This document shows positions 16,100-25,479 of a stretch of 35,622 nucleotides of DNA, in pieces. The number at the start of each line of letters is the position of its first letter. Position 1 is the stretch's first letter. The stretch comes from Planctomycetota bacterium (GTDB lineage Bacteria > Planctomycetota > UBA11346), in assembly GCA_007693455.1 (NCBI GenBank), contig REDP01000202.1, forward strand, positions 1 through 35,622, in the 5' to 3' direction. The notes beneath the pieces are model-generated. The model searched no databases. It had not been told where the DNA came from and worked only from the letters and a program-made list of their open reading frames with translations. The position numbers and the translations under genes were made by a program.

Positions 16100-17485
16100 C
16101 TAAACAGTGTTGCTGGTGAAAAACTGTCGCACTGCGTGGCGGTCGTTTTTGCCGTTGGCGAGCTGCGGAATGGTGTCGGTGAGATGCCAGTGCCGCGGTC
16201 GCTGGGCTGGGCTCAGCTGCCGCCGACACCAGGATTCCACATGCTCGATATGCAGCGGAGTATCTGTGTGGCGTGGCGTGATCCAAGCCGCCGCCACCTG
16301 TCCCCACTGGGGATCGGGGATGGCGACCACACAGCAGTCACCAATGTCAGGGTGGGTAAAGAGTATCTGCTCAATATCTTCACTGAAGACGGTTTCACCG
16401 CCAGAGGTGAAGGCTTGATCAAGGCGTCCGCGTAGGTGCAGGATGCCAGTACTATCAATGTCTGCCGCATCGCCGGTATGGAGCCAGCCCAGGGCATCAC
16501 GAAGAGAGATTGTGCGCCCGTGCTGATAGGCGGTGTCGGCGATTCCTGGACCACGAACGAGGAGTTGCTGCCCGCTTCCGATCGCCAGTTCGTATCCAGG
16601 CAGTGCTGGCCCGCAGGCGGATGGACCGGGGTCATCGGTGTAGCGTTCACAGGTGGCCATGGCGGCGGTTTCGGTGGCTCCCCAGCAACGAAGGGGGATG
16701 CAGCCAGTCGCTATAAGGCTCTGACGCAGAGCGCTGGAACAGGCGGCCCCTCCTAGCAGAATAATAGGAGCGTGATCCCAGTGAGGAGTATGTTCCAGGA
16801 GGCGCTGGGCCATGGTGGGTACGACACTGATCCCGTGACAGTCGTGGAGACTGGCGATAACCTGCTGTGCGGCAAATGCGCTATGCAGAGATAGGTCGGC
16901 GCCTGCCAGGAGGCTGCGCAGTACCGCCATACATCCGCCGACGTGGTGGAGAGGAAGGCAGCAGAGCCAGCGCATTCCTGGACTCAGACCGAGATGTTGT
17001 GCTTGGCAGTGGGCGGCTGCGAGTAGTGGTCGTTGGCGTAAGGCGATGGCGCGATGGCGGCCGCTGCTGCCCGAACCAAAGATGATCCAAGCGATGTGCT
17101 GACCATCCTCAACGCAATCAATGCTGTCCACGGCTGGCCACTGCGGTGGCAGGGGGTGGTGCTGCATATTGGGCTGTGGTGGTGTGGAGCCAAGCCAATG
17201 CCGCGGCTGGATGGGAAGCTGTTGTAAACGGGCGCGATGGCTGGCGGGGGGATCATGGGGCGATAAAAGTACCAGGGACCGCCGCGTCCATAGGGCCGCC
17301 AGGAGGAGATGAACGGACGCAGGTTGCGGGACTGTGCAGAGCACCAGCGGATCTTCACCAGGAATGCGAGAAAGCCAAGATGCGGCAGCAGCACATCCAG
17401 CAGGAAGCCCGTAGGCGTGTTCCCACGGATGTTCTGCCTTGCTGGCAATAGACCACACTGAGCAGTGATCTAGCTGATCGGCCAT
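16100..17485 (-). CDS. menE: o-Succinylbenzoate-CoA ligase
   Basis: MenE activates o-succinylbenzoate to its CoA thioester by an acyl-adenylate, the step before MenB in menaquinone synthesis. The 461-residue protein is a member of the ANL adenylating superfamily. It has GWLHTGD (core motif A7) and the C-terminal lysine motif NGKNDR. The usual phosphate-binding loop T-S-G-T-T-G-x-P-K is replaced by GSGSSGRHRA, so the terminal lysine is absent, a moderate departure. It starts inside the last codons of menC (16-nt overlap), indicating coupling. Assignment to MenE rather than another acyl-CoA ligase rests on the men gene context. It is the last gene of the cluster. Confidence 0.88.
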   Translation of the reverse strand: MADQLDHCSVWSIASKAEHPWEHAYGLPAGCAAAASWLSRIPGEDPLVLCTVPQPASVHLLLAALWTRRSLVLLSPHDPPASHRARLQQLPIQPRHWLGSTPPQPNMQHHPLPPQWPAVDSIDCVEDGQHIAWIIFGSGSSGRHRAIALRQRPLLAAAHCQAQHLGLSPGMRWLCCLPLHHVGGCMAVLRSLLAGADLSLHSAFAAQQVIASLHDCHGISVVPTMAQRLLEHTPHWDHAPIILLGGAACSSALRQSLIATGCIPLRCWGATETAAMATCERYTDDPGPSACGPALPGYELAIGSGQQLLVRGPGIADTAYQHGRTISLRDALGWLHTGDAADIDSTGILHLRGRLDQAFTSGGETVFSEDIEQILFTHPDIGDCCVVAIPDPQWGQVAAAWITPRHTDTPLHIEHVESWCRRQLSPAQRPRHWHLTDTIPQLANGKNDRHAVRQFFTSNTV

Positions 17486-18507
17486 TCTACACCCAGCCCA
17501 CTGGTTTCTGGCAATCGCCAGTCCCCCCCAGTAATAGTCGCTCCCTCGCCATCGCTGGGGTCGTTGGCCAGCAGCGCTCCCGTGTCCAGGCCGTGAAATT
17601 CATGGTCGAGGCCGAGGGCAGCGCAGGCATGCAGGGCATGGGCACGGCCAATACATGAATCCAGGGTTGAGGACACGACTACCCGTCGGGGATGGCGTGC
17701 TTGGGCCAAGTGTACAATTTGACGGAGGGCCGGAAACCCTCCCAGCCATTGCATTTTAATCACCAATACCTCAGCCCAACACTCACTGAGCACGCGGCCA
17801 ATGGTGGCAAGTGAACTGAGCGATTCGTCTAAGCCAACGCGCAGCTGCACTTCGGTAAGGGCAGCCAGTGCTTCCTCCTGGCCTACGGGCAGGGGTTGTT
17901 CCACATAATCAATGGCAAGGCCTTGGCATTCCTTGGCAAAGCGACGGCAGTCATCGATGCTCCAGCCACCATTGGCATCAATGCGTTGTTTCACCTCAGT
18001 GCCCCATTGTTCGCTGAGCTGGTGTGCGGTGGCAATATCGGCATCAATATTGCCAGAGCTTTTCCACTTATAGCAGCCATGTGTAGGCGGGGAGAAGCTT
18101 GCAGTTCGAGGGTCGACCAGCAGTGCATTGCAGCGCAGGCGGGAACTAGGGCGGGAGCCAGTAGCGGCAGCTAATTGCCGCGCTAAGGGAAGCCCGCGCT
18201 GACGCGCACTGCGATCGGCCAGGGCTCCACGGATTGCGGCAGCCGCACAGGGGGCGCGATCTCCTAGCGATTGCGCGTAACCCAGGGCGGCCCGGGCCTG
18301 ATCAGGGATACTGGCAAGGGCCTGGAGGCAGTCCTCTGGCTGTTCACCACCAAACCCTGGTAGCGGACTGGCTTCGCCCCATCCTACCACATCGTTGTCT
18401 GCAACCTGTACCAGCCAAACGCGACGCTGGCTGATGCTTCCACGTAGGGTACGCAGCGGGGATGAGAGGTGCAGGTCGTGGGGAAAGATATTCCAGCTCA
18501 AGCTCAT
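17470..18507 (-). CDS. menC: o-Succinylbenzoate synthase
   Basis: MenC dehydrates SHCHC to o-succinylbenzoate. The 345-residue protein is an enolase-superfamily member. The catalytic K-x-K motif is seen as YKWKSS, metal ligands in RIDANGGW, DYVEQPLP and GLDESLS, and the second catalytic lysine in VIKMQWLGG. WGEASPLPGFG near residue 45 is the substrate-gating loop typical of this group. The start at 18507 follows AAGGA at about 9 nt. It lies 76 bp after menA and overlaps menE by 16 nt. Confidence 0.93.
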   Translation of the reverse strand: MSLSWNIFPHDLHLSSPLRTLRGSISQRRVWLVQVADNDVVGWGEASPLPGFGGEQPEDCLQALASIPDQARAALGYAQSLGDRAPCAAAAIRGALADRSARQRGLPLARQLAAATGSRPSSRLRCNALLVDPRTASFSPPTHGCYKWKSSGNIDADIATAHQLSEQWGTEVKQRIDANGGWSIDDCRRFAKECQGLAIDYVEQPLPVGQEEALAALTEVQLRVGLDESLSSLATIGRVLSECWAEVLVIKMQWLGGFPALRQIVHLAQARHPRRVVVSSTLDSCIGRAHALHACAALGLDHEFHGLDTGALLANDPSDGEGATITGGDWRLPETSGLGVEWPIS

Positions 18508-18583
18508 GCGATAATGTCCTTACAAATCCATCGAGGCCATTGGCGCGCTGCAGGTGCTGCTCAGGCGCTTAAGCCGCCAAGGC

Positions 18584-19468
18584 TTAGGCATACCAGCTTG
18601 CAATGCATATGGCGGTGACCAGTTCCAATATGGCGGCCAGGCCCAGGCCAGGATTGAGCGCACGGCCCTCGCGACTGGCAACAAACAGCCAATGACCAGC
18701 ACCCCCAAGGCCATAAAAAACCAGCAGTGGCCACGACCAGCCGCTGCCCAGTCCGAGACAGATCCATGCTCCGAGATGGAGGGCGGCGATATAGGCTAAG
18801 TGCTTTCTGGTGCCCAAGCGAACGGCGAGGGTGCGTTTGCCTACAGCATGGTCGCCTTGGCGGTCGCGATGGTTATTTACGGCAATGATGACGCTTGCCT
18901 GGAGGCCAATGGCGCTGGCGTACCACCACCACGCAAGGGGCCAACTGGCCAGCTCGGGTGCCTGCACCCAGGCTGAACCAAGAACGGCGAAGAAGCCAAA
19001 AAACACCCATACAAACAGATCTCCCAGACCATGGTAGGCCAAGGGGAAGGGGCCCCCAGTGTAGGCTATGGCACATATTAGCGAGATGATTCCCAGTACC
19101 AATAGTGGCCAACCAGCAATCGCTGCCAAATATATGCCGGGAATAAGCGCCAGGAGTAAAACTGCTCCTGTGGCCCATAACATGGAGCGGGCAGTAATCT
19201 GCCCACTGGCTACCGCTCGTTGCGGCCCGTGGCGCTGGGGACCATCTGCGCCATGGAGGCCGTCAAAGGCATCATTGGCAAAATTGGTGCCGATCTGGAT
19301 CAACAAAGCGCCCACTAGGCAGGCTAGGCTGGGCAGCCAGAGCCACTGACCCGCAGCGCTAGCGCCCAGGGCGCTCCCAACAATAACAGGGGCCACACTG
19401 GCCAGCAGGGTTTTTGGGCGCGTCGCCTGGAGCCAAATCATAGCTGGCGCAGGGGCGTGCTTGTTCAC
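18584..19468 (-). CDS. menA: 1,4-Dihydroxy-2-naphthoate polyprenyltransferase
   Basis: MenA transfers the polyprenyl chain to 1,4-dihydroxy-2-naphthoate, giving demethylmenaquinone at the inner membrane. The 294-residue protein is a UbiA-family membrane protein with about eight or nine hydrophobic helices. It has the two Asp-rich prenyl-diphosphate sites: [14 protein letters not shown] around residue 65 and [20 protein letters not shown] around residue 195. It starts with GTG at 19468, whose first bases overlap the menB stop in GTGA, so translation is coupled to menB. Confidence 0.95.
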   Translation of the reverse strand: MNKHAPAPAMIWLQATRPKTLLASVAPVIVGSALGASAAGQWLWLPSLACLVGALLIQIGTNFANDAFDGLHGADGPQRHGPQRAVASGQITARSMLWATGAVLLLALIPGIYLAAIAGWPLLVLGIISLICAIAYTGGPFPLAYHGLGDLFVWVFFGFFAVLGSAWVQAPELASWPLAWWWYASAIGLQASVIIAVNNHRDRQGDHAVGKRTLAVRLGTRKHLAYIAALHLGAWICLGLGSGWSWPLLVFYGLGGAGHWLFVASREGRALNPGLGLAAILELVTAICIASWYA

Positions 19469-20310
19469 GGGAAACGTGGATACTTGCTGAAATCTGGTGG
19501 ACGTTTTTCAAGAAAAGCGCTATGGCCCTCTTTGCCTTCTTCACTGAGGTAGTAAAGGAGAGTGGCGTTACCCGCTAATTCTTGAAGGCCAGCTTGTCCA
19601 TCACAGTCGGCATTGAGTGCCGCTTTCAAGCAGCGCATCGCCAAAGGTGAATGTGCCAGCATTTCCCTGCACATACGTAAGGTTGCCTGTTCGAGATCGG
19701 CAAGAGGTACGACTTCATTCACCAGGCCCATTTGGAGGGCTGCCTGGGCATCATATTGGCGACAGGTAAACCAAATTTCCCGCGCCTTTTTTTGCCCCAC
19801 GATGCGTGCTAGGTAACTAGCGCCATAGCCACCATCAAAGCTACCCACCTTGGGACCCGTCTGCCCAAATCGGGCATTATCGGCAGCAATAGTTAAGTCG
19901 CAGATCACATGCAGAACATGGCCGCCACCGATTGCCCAACCAGCAACCATGGCTACCACGGGCTTAGGACAGGTGCGTATTTCACGCTGAAAATCCAAAA
20001 CATTGAGTCGTGGAACACTATCCCCATCCTTGCCGCCAATATAGCCACCATGGCCGCGGACTTTTTGATCGCCACCTGAACAGAAGGCCTTATCGCCCGC
20101 TCCAGTAAGGATGATGGCGCCAACACTCTCGTCGTCTCGAGCAATGGCTAAGGCCTGACGCAGCTCCTGAACGGTGCGCGGCGTAAAGGCATTATGCACC
20201 TGCGGACGATTAATGGTGAGCCGTGCGACGGAGCCATTGTCAAGGGTGCCTTTATCAAAAAGAATGTCTTCGAAGTCATGCTCATAGGGTTGCCACTGCA
20301 CTGCGATCAT
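19465..20310 (-). CDS. menB: 1,4-Dihydroxy-2-naphthoyl-CoA synthase
   Basis: MenB closes the second ring of the naphthoquinone from o-succinylbenzoyl-CoA. The 281-residue crotonase-family protein has the MenB-specific sequence [10 protein letters not shown], the oxyanion-hole loop [11 protein letters not shown], the active-site segment [13 protein letters not shown] and the C-terminal [16 protein letters not shown]. Length matches E. coli (285). The start at 20310 follows AAGGA by 7 nt. A 151-bp gap separates it from menH upstream, long enough for a separate promoter. Downstream, menA overlaps it by 4 nt. Confidence 0.97.
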   Translation of the reverse strand: MIAVQWQPYEHDFEDILFDKGTLDNGSVARLTINRPQVHNAFTPRTVQELRQALAIARDDESVGAIILTGAGDKAFCSGGDQKVRGHGGYIGGKDGDSVPRLNVLDFQREIRTCPKPVVAMVAGWAIGGGHVLHVICDLTIAADNARFGQTGPKVGSFDGGYGASYLARIVGQKKAREIWFTCRQYDAQAALQMGLVNEVVPLADLEQATLRMCREMLAHSPLAMRCLKAALNADCDGQAGLQELAGNATLLYYLSEEGKEGHSAFLEKRPPDFSKYPRFP

Positions 20311-20461
20311 ACTGAGTTCCTTGATGAGAAGAAATGCGCTGGAGACTGAAAGGTCTGATCAGAGGAGGAGAACAGCTGCTAAAACGAGACTATCAGCGAC
20401 CTGTGGCAAGGTGGATGCTGTACCTCTGCAGGCATTGATACGGCTTACGCCGTTCAGTATA

Positions 20462-21226
20462 TTAGCCTGCGGAAGGGCGGAAACTGGTTGTATCCTGGGC
20501 AAGGAAACCACGGACAATGTTTACCAGGCTATCGCGGCATTCCCGATGCACAGCATGGCCACATTCGGGAACCGTGGAAAGTCGTGCTTGGGGCATGGCC
20601 GTCACCATGCGCTCCATATCATGTACGTAGCGCTGGTCGGCACCGCCAGCAATGGCCATGGTTGGGCAATTGATGCTGCCCAGATGCTCCCACAAAGATG
20701 GCGTGGCGCCTTGTCCCAGGCAGCGCAGGCTGGCCGCAAGGCCATCGGCATCTTGATTGAGTCGACGGCAGCGAATGTGTTCGAGCATGCTCCGAGGTAA
20801 CGGGCGTACATAGCGCAAGGCGGGATTGGATTCCCACCAGGCAACAAACTGTCCAATGCCACAGTCCTCCAGCATCATCGCCAAACCTTCATCGGCGAGT
20901 CGGCGCTGTTCACGCTCATCGCTCTCAGCGATACCAGGCCGACAGGAGACGAGCATCAATCGCCGCACCACTTGCGGATGTTCCAGGGCCAGTTGCAGGG
21001 CTACCCGCCCTCCCATACTGTATCCAAGCAGATCAAACGGTGCCTGATCAGCAAAGCGCCGCACAATCTCAGCGGCAACGCTGCTGGGGGAGGTGTCTGG
21101 CGGACACAGCTGATGTCCATGCCCGGGCAGAAGATAGGTGCGTACAGCAATGCCTGTATCGGCAAAGACTTCCTGCCAGGAGAGATCAGTTTCGGTAAAA
21201 CCGTGCAGAGCGATGAGCATTCGCAC
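20462..21226 (-). CDS. menH: SHCHC synthase, alpha/beta hydrolase MenH
   Basis: MenH removes pyruvate from SEPHCHC to give SHCHC, the MenC substrate. The 254-residue alpha/beta hydrolase has the oxyanion segment LHGFTET, the nucleophile elbow GYSMGGR, the acid in GGADQRY and the catalytic His in CGHAVHRE, all characteristic of MenH. I take the GTG at 21226, 8 nt after AAGGTG, over the ATG at 21220, which is 14 nt away. It lies 32 bp after an exported-protein gene and 151 bp before menB. The cluster therefore covers menH, B, A, C and E, with menF and menD to be sought elsewhere. Confidence 0.92.
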   Translation of the reverse strand: MRMLIALHGFTETDLSWQEVFADTGIAVRTYLLPGHGHQLCPPDTSPSSVAAEIVRRFADQAPFDLLGYSMGGRVALQLALEHPQVVRRLMLVSCRPGIAESDEREQRRLADEGLAMMLEDCGIGQFVAWWESNPALRYVRPLPRSMLEHIRCRRLNQDADGLAASLRCLGQGATPSLWEHLGSINCPTMAIAGGADQRYVHDMERMVTAMPQARLSTVPECGHAVHRECRDSLVNIVRGFLAQDTTSFRPSAG

Positions 21227-21258
21227 AGGCTAGTCACCTTGCCAAGGCGGGCAAGCAG

Positions 21259-22371
21259 TCAGGGGCTGCGGAATGGGGGGATAGCGTCCAGTAAGACAAG
21301 GCCCTGGCGATTGCGGTTATGGAATTGAATCTGTAGTTCGCGTACTTCACGACTGCGTGGGTCATCGGCTGTGCCAATACTGGCACTATGGCCCCAATTG
21401 CTGGCCTCGCTCTTCCAGTCAGTACTGGTAAAGTCAAACTCGATGCGCTGCCATTGTCCTTCCTCAGGCGAGACGGTGACCGTGCGAGATTCATAATAGG
21501 TGTAAGAAGGCCCTGTTTTTACCGCGAGGCTTACGGCAATCGCCGCATCTTCAGGATTGGCGATGAGAAAACTCAGGCTGGGGTGCTGATCAATGGAGAA
21601 TGTACGGGCACGGCGTATGGTAGCCTTGTCATGACTGCCGCCGTGGTAGGTGATGGCGAGGACGATATTGTCAACGCCTTGATGGTGTACGGTGCGGTGT
21701 TCCCAGGTGACCTCGTTGGCGTATTGAGGGTCGTCCTGCCAATTTTCGCGTGCTTCAAGGCCTTCCATATGGTTCTCGCGTGCTGACGCCGTTTGCTGCT
21801 GATAGGCTTGCATGGCCTCTTCGTAGGATCGGTAATGCTGCTCGAGTTCGTTGAGCCGATCCAATACTGCGCCGTCACTACCGCCGCGATCGCGGTAATG
21901 CCGATAGTAGGTGAGCGCCTCAAGTTGTCGACCTTCGCGGGCATCAAGGAGGCGTGCGAGTAATAATACGGCGCGGTATTCTTGCTGTGGTTCTAAGTCC
22001 CAGGCCCGTTGGGCGAGATCAAGAGCCTCATCCATAAGCTCGCGTTCGCTGCACCAACGTGCCAATGCCAGGACGGCTTCATAGTCGTTTTCATCCAGGA
22101 GGCGTAAACGGCTTTCCAAGCCCAGGTGAATACTGGCAACCAAGGCCCGAGGCAATTGCACTTCGCCATGGGGCATGTTAATGGTGACGACTCTTCCCGT
22201 GGCTTGTATTACCTTGGCATAGAAGCGATGGCCGTTTTCCAGGATAATGATGTCTTGGCTGTGCTCATGATCTATGGGGGCAGGAACGGAGTCTTCGGCG
22301 GCTAGTGCCTTTGCAGTTCCTGCGACAAGCATGATCAGCATACCGATCAGCAGCAACAATGCTTGTACCAT
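21259..22371 (-). CDS. Exported protein of unknown function upstream of menH
   Basis: A 370-residue protein with a signal peptide. The start at 22371 follows GAGGGTGA by 6 nt and gives MVQALLLLIGMLIMLVAG with likely cleavage after AKALA. The first mature segment (IIILENGHRFYAKVIQ, then MPHGEVQLPRALVASIH) resembles small beta-barrel modules of exported proteins in PVC bacteria. Residues about 100-200 are helical and repeat-like (ALARWCSERELMDEALDLA), suggesting TPR-type helices. The C-terminal half looks like a beta-sandwich ending in LQIQFHNRNRQGLVLLDAI, similar in style to carbohydrate- or ligand-binding domains. The function is unknown. Its closeness to menH (32 bp) suggests co-transcription, but a role in quinone synthesis is not indicated. 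Confidence 0.75.
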   Translation of the reverse strand: MVQALLLLIGMLIMLVAGTAKALAAEDSVPAPIDHEHSQDIIILENGHRFYAKVIQATGRVVTINMPHGEVQLPRALVASIHLGLESRLRLLDENDYEAVLALARWCSERELMDEALDLAQRAWDLEPQQEYRAVLLLARLLDAREGRQLEALTYYRHYRDRGGSDGAVLDRLNELEQHYRSYEEAMQAYQQQTASARENHMEGLEARENWQDDPQYANEVTWEHRTVHHQGVDNIVLAITYHGGSHDKATIRRARTFSIDQHPSLSFLIANPEDAAIAVSLAVKTGPSYTYYESRTVTVSPEEGQWQRIEFDFTSTDWKSEASNWGHSASIGTADDPRSREVRELQIQFHNRNRQGLVLLDAIPPFRSP

Positions 22372-22735
22372 GTGGATCACCCTCGCAGCAGGGCTAGACG
22401 CGGGGAGAGGCATGGGCTTACCATCGCCGCGGTGATAAGCGATGGACCGTGGCGTAGTGCCCAGCGTGGAGTGAGGAAGGAGGGGATGATGCATTGCAAA
22501 CAACGAGTTTATGAGTGATTCTTCTCAGAACAACAGATGGCCCAGACCGTCTGCAGACGATCTGGGCCAAAGGCATCTTGCGATGCGAATCAGCGATGTT
22601 CCATACTGAGCGCCCTAGCGGCACGGAAGAAATGTCCCTAAGCGCCAGGTGGCTGGCCGATCCCCTGCAGGGAAGAATGGACAGGGCATGGCTCCATCGA
22701 ATGTCCAAGGTGGAGGCCTCTTGGGCGCGGCCACC
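22372..22735. other. Non-coding region downstream of groES, with palindromes
   Basis: This 364-bp stretch holds no gene I can support. Right after the groES stop the leftward transcript could form AAGGTGG...CCACCTT (about 22704-22734). Further on is a 32-bp near-perfect palindrome at 22538-22569 with arms TGGCCCAGA/TCTGGGCCA and an inner CGTCTGCAGACG, with one mismatched pair. Neither is followed by a long T-run. The part near 22372-22500 presumably carries the promoter of the exported-protein and men gene cluster. Confidence 0.5.
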
Positions 22736-23032
22736 TTAGTCGATGACAGCTAGGATATCGGACTCTTCCATGACCAAGAAGTCTTCGCCCTGATGGGTGA
22801 CTTCGGTGCCAGCATAGCTGGTGAAAATGACACGGTCGCCCACTTTAACTTGAAACTGGGAGCGTTCGCCGTTTTCCATGACTTTGCCACTGCCGATGGC
22901 GATGATTTTGCCTTCTTTGGGCTTGTCTTTGGCGGTTTCGGGGAGGACGATGCCGCCCTTGCTGACTTCGGCAGGAGTGGCGCGCTGTACCAGAACATGG
23001 GCACCAAGGGGGGAAATGGCTGCTTTGGCCAT
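22736..23032 (-). CDS. groES: Co-chaperonin GroES (10 kDa)
   Basis: GroES caps the GroEL folding chamber. The 98-residue protein is full length. It begins MAKAAISPLGAHVLVQR and has the mobile loop that docks to GroEL (EVSKGGIVLPETAKDKP), the GSGKV turn and the C-terminal segment VIFTSYAGTEV followed by FLVMEESDILAVI. The start at 23032 follows GGAG by 9 nt. The unusual point is context: it lies 99 bp downstream of dnaK on the same strand, and no groEL follows. A hairpin at 23082-23122 sits in the gap. Confidence 0.96.
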   Translation of the reverse strand: MAKAAISPLGAHVLVQRATPAEVSKGGIVLPETAKDKPKEGKIIAIGSGKVMENGERSQFQVKVGDRVIFTSYAGTEVTHQGEDFLVMEESDILAVID

Positions 23033-23081
23033 GGTTGAAATCTCCACACTGGGATAGGGGTGAATGAATAGAGGCAAGCAA

Positions 23082-23122
23082 CCGAACGCCTGATTGCGGG
23101 TTATGGCGATACGGGCGTTCGG
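23082..23122 (-). terminator. Hairpin between dnaK and groES (attenuator or processing site)
   Basis: The arms CCGAACGCC (23082-23090) and GGGCGTTCGG (23113-23122) pair to a stem of about 9 bp with a long loop. Read leftward it is followed by TTGCTTGCC rather than a true U-tract, so it is at most a leaky terminator. It could also be an RNA-processing site that separates dnaK and groES messages. Confidence 0.45.
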
Positions 23123-23131
23123 AAGCAGGGT

Positions 23132-25057
23132 TTATTTTTTCTCGTCGTCAACGACTTCGTATTCGGCATCTTTGACGCCGTCATCGTTGCTGCTTGCGTT
23201 GGCGTCTTGGCTACTGGCGGCGGGATCAGGGGCCGCCGATTCATTGGCGGCAGCCGATGCCTCGTAGACCCGCTTGCCAAAGCTTTGCGCTGCAGTCTCC
23301 AATTGTTTGGTGGCTTCTTCGATGCTAAGTTTGGAGGCATCGCTTGCATCTTTGGCTTGTTCCAGGGCGCTGATTGCGGCGTTAATGTCGCTCTCTTCAC
23401 TGCCCTGGAGTTTATCTTTGTGTTCTTCGAGCATTTTCTTGGTTGAGTGGATGAGCTGTTCGGCTTGGTTTTTGGTGTTGGCCAATTCGGCTCGAGCCTG
23501 GTCGGCGGTTTCGTTGGCCTTGGCCTCATCCACCATGCGCTGGATGTCATCCTCGCTTAAGCCAGAGCTGTTTTCGATGCGAATTTCTTTTTCTTTGCCG
23601 GTGCCTTTGTCTTTGGCGCGAACGTCAAGGATACCATTTGCATCCAAGGAAAAGGTCACTTCGATTTGTGGCATTCCGCGGGGTGCGGGGGGGATGCCTT
23701 CTAAGTCAAACTTACCCAAGTGACGGTTGTCGGAGGCCATTTTGCGTTCGCCTTGGAAAACCTGAATGGTAACTGCAGGCTGATTGTCCATGGCCGTTGA
23801 GAATACTTGGCTCTTGGAGGTGGGAATGGTGGTATTGCGCTCAATCAAGGGGGTAAGGATGCCGCCTTCGGTTTCAATACCCAGGGTCAAAGGAGTAACA
23901 TCGAGGAGAAGCACGTCTTTGACATCGCCTGCCAAAACGCCGCCCTGAATGGCCGCACCTGCAGCCACAACTTCATCAGGATTCACCGTTTTCTTGGCGT
24001 CTTTGCCAAAGATTTCCTTGCACATGGCCTGGGCTGCGGGCATGCGCGTGGAGCCACCTACAAGAACCACATCGGTAATGTCACTGGGGGACAGTCCGGC
24101 ATCCTTGAGAGCCTGTTCGCAAGGCCCACGGGTGCGTTCAATGAGACTCTTGGTGATATTTTCAAAGGTGGCCCGAGTCAGGGACATATTCAAGTGTTTG
24201 GGGGCACCGTTGACCATGGTGATAAAGGGCAGGCTAATCTGCGTGCTAGTGACCTGGGAGAGATCCTTTTTGGCCTTTTCTGCGGACTCTTTGAGGCGCT
24301 GCAGGGCCATGGGGTCCTGACGCAGGTCAATGCTGTCAGATTTACGGAATTCATCGGCAATAAAATTGATGATTGCTTCATCAAAGTCATCGCCGCCGAG
24401 ATGACTGTCGCCGGAGGTGGAGAGTACCTCTACCACGCCATCGCCAACCTCAAGGATCGAGACGTCGAAGGTGCCACCACCAAGATCGTACACGGCAATT
24501 TTCTCATTGGTCTTTTTGTCAAGGCCATAAGCCAAGGCGGCAGCCGTAGGTTCGTTAATAATGCGTTTTACTTCAAGACCAGCAATACGGCCCGCATCTT
24601 TGGTGGCCTGACGCTGGGAATCGTTGAAATAGGCAGGTACCGTGATGACAGCTTCCGTTACGGCCTCGCCGAGATAGTCTTCAGCAGCCTTTTTCAGGTA
24701 CTGCAGTACCATGGCGCTAATCTCGGGTGGTGAGAACTGCTTGCCGTCGACTTCGACGCGTACCAGTTCACTGCTATCACCAATGATGGTATAGGGCACC
24801 ATGCCTTCTTCAGAGCCAACTTCATTGTGGCGACGACCCATAAAGCGCTTGATGGAGAAAATAGTGCGTTGGGGGTTGGTAACTGCTTGATTGCGTGCCA
24901 TCTGACCAACAAGGCGTTCGTCATTATCGGTAAACGCCACCACTGAAGGCGTCGTGCGCGCGCCTTCTTGGTTGCTAATAACGGTGGCTTCACCGCCTTC
25001 CATGACTGCGACACAGCTGTTGGTGGTACCAAGATCAATACCGATGATTTTACCCAT
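23132..25057 (-). CDS. dnaK: Molecular chaperone DnaK (Hsp70)
   Basis: DnaK is the ATP-driven Hsp70 that binds unfolded segments with DnaJ and GrpE. The 641-residue protein (E. coli 638) starts [20 protein letters not shown] at 25057. It has the ATPase signatures ([16 protein letters not shown] and [11 protein letters not shown]), the linker [14 protein letters not shown], the substrate domain and an acidic tail ending [15 protein letters not shown] lies about 10 nt upstream of the start. Extension of the frame to 25270 is rejected because homologues begin at MGKIIGID. There is no CIRCE inverted repeat upstream. A response-regulator gene ends only 47 bp before it. dnaJ and grpE are not adjacent. 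Confidence 0.97.
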   Translation of the reverse strand: MGKIIGIDLGTTNSCVAVMEGGEATVISNQEGARTTPSVVAFTDNDERLVGQMARNQAVTNPQRTIFSIKRFMGRRHNEVGSEEGMVPYTIIGDSSELVRVEVDGKQFSPPEISAMVLQYLKKAAEDYLGEAVTEAVITVPAYFNDSQRQATKDAGRIAGLEVKRIINEPTAAALAYGLDKKTNEKIAVYDLGGGTFDVSILEVGDGVVEVLSTSGDSHLGGDDFDEAIINFIADEFRKSDSIDLRQDPMALQRLKESAEKAKKDLSQVTSTQISLPFITMVNGAPKHLNMSLTRATFENITKSLIERTRGPCEQALKDAGLSPSDITDVVLVGGSTRMPAAQAMCKEIFGKDAKKTVNPDEVVAAGAAIQGGVLAGDVKDVLLLDVTPLTLGIETEGGILTPLIERNTTIPTSKSQVFSTAMDNQPAVTIQVFQGERKMASDNRHLGKFDLEGIPPAPRGMPQIEVTFSLDANGILDVRAKDKGTGKEKEIRIENSSGLSEDDIQRMVDEAKANETADQARAELANTKNQAEQLIHSTKKMLEEHKDKLQGSEESDINAAISALEQAKDASDASKLSIEEATKQLETAAQSFGKRVYEASAAANESAAPDPAASSQDANASSNDDGVKDAEYEVVDDEKK

Positions 25058-25104
25058 GAGGGACAACCTTTCCGCTGTAAAAGCGTGAGAATCGAGTGAA
25101 TAAA

Positions 25105-25479
25105 CTAAGAGTGACGAGGCAGTAGGGCGCGCACCGTGCGGGAGAAATCTCCCACAGGCAAGGGTTTGGCGAATAGTTGGGCCGCGCCAGCCGCTTGCGC
25201 TGCGTGGCGCAGCATGTCGTCGGCACGTGCGCTCAAAAAAATCAACGGAGGATGTTGACGTGGGGCACACTGACGCTGGAGTCGCGCAAGAAACTCAAAA
25301 CCACTAATGTCGGGCATGTCAACATCACTGACAATGAGATCGCACCACTGCCCTTGGAAATGGGAAAGAGCCTGATGTCCATCACAGACGGGAATGCTTG
25401 CACAGCCCAACTCATCGAGCAGCTCACACACGCTTTCCCGCACAAGGCGGTCATCATCGATGACCAAGATGGTGGACAT
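25105..25479 (-). CDS. Single-domain response regulator (CheY-like receiver)
   Basis: A 124-residue receiver domain without an output domain. It shows the acidic pocket D8/D9 (ILVIDDDR), phospho-acceptor D52 (LIVSDVDMP), the switch serine in IFLSARAD and the conserved lysine in LFAKPL. Such proteins act in phosphorelays or bind partner proteins. The start at 25479 is where homologues begin. The best Shine-Dalgarno (GGAGG) lies 15 nt upstream, next to ATG 25494, so a five-residue-longer form is possible. It is 47 bp ahead of dnaK on the same strand and probably in the same transcript. No kinase is adjacent. Confidence 0.87.
   Translation of the reverse strand: MSTILVIDDDRLVRESVCELLDELGCASIPVCDGHQALSHFQGQWCDLIVSDVDMPDISGFEFLARLQRQCAPRQHPPLIFLSARADDMLRHAAQAAGAAQLFAKPLPVGDFSRTVRALLPRHS

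Noticed and set aside
22418-22708. 96-codon frame on the - strand after groES
   Set aside because: Its composition and sequence show no protein-like pattern, it contains the large palindrome and no ribosome site precedes it.
23807-24733. 308-codon frame on the + strand inside dnaK
   Set aside because: It is antisense to the conserved ATPase domain of DnaK; long antisense frames are common opposite such genes because of codon bias.
25058-25104. CIRCE heat-shock operator upstream of dnaK
   Set aside because: Only a fragment resembling CACTC is seen; the paired TTAGCACTC and GAGTGCTAA arms are absent here and upstream of the receiver gene.
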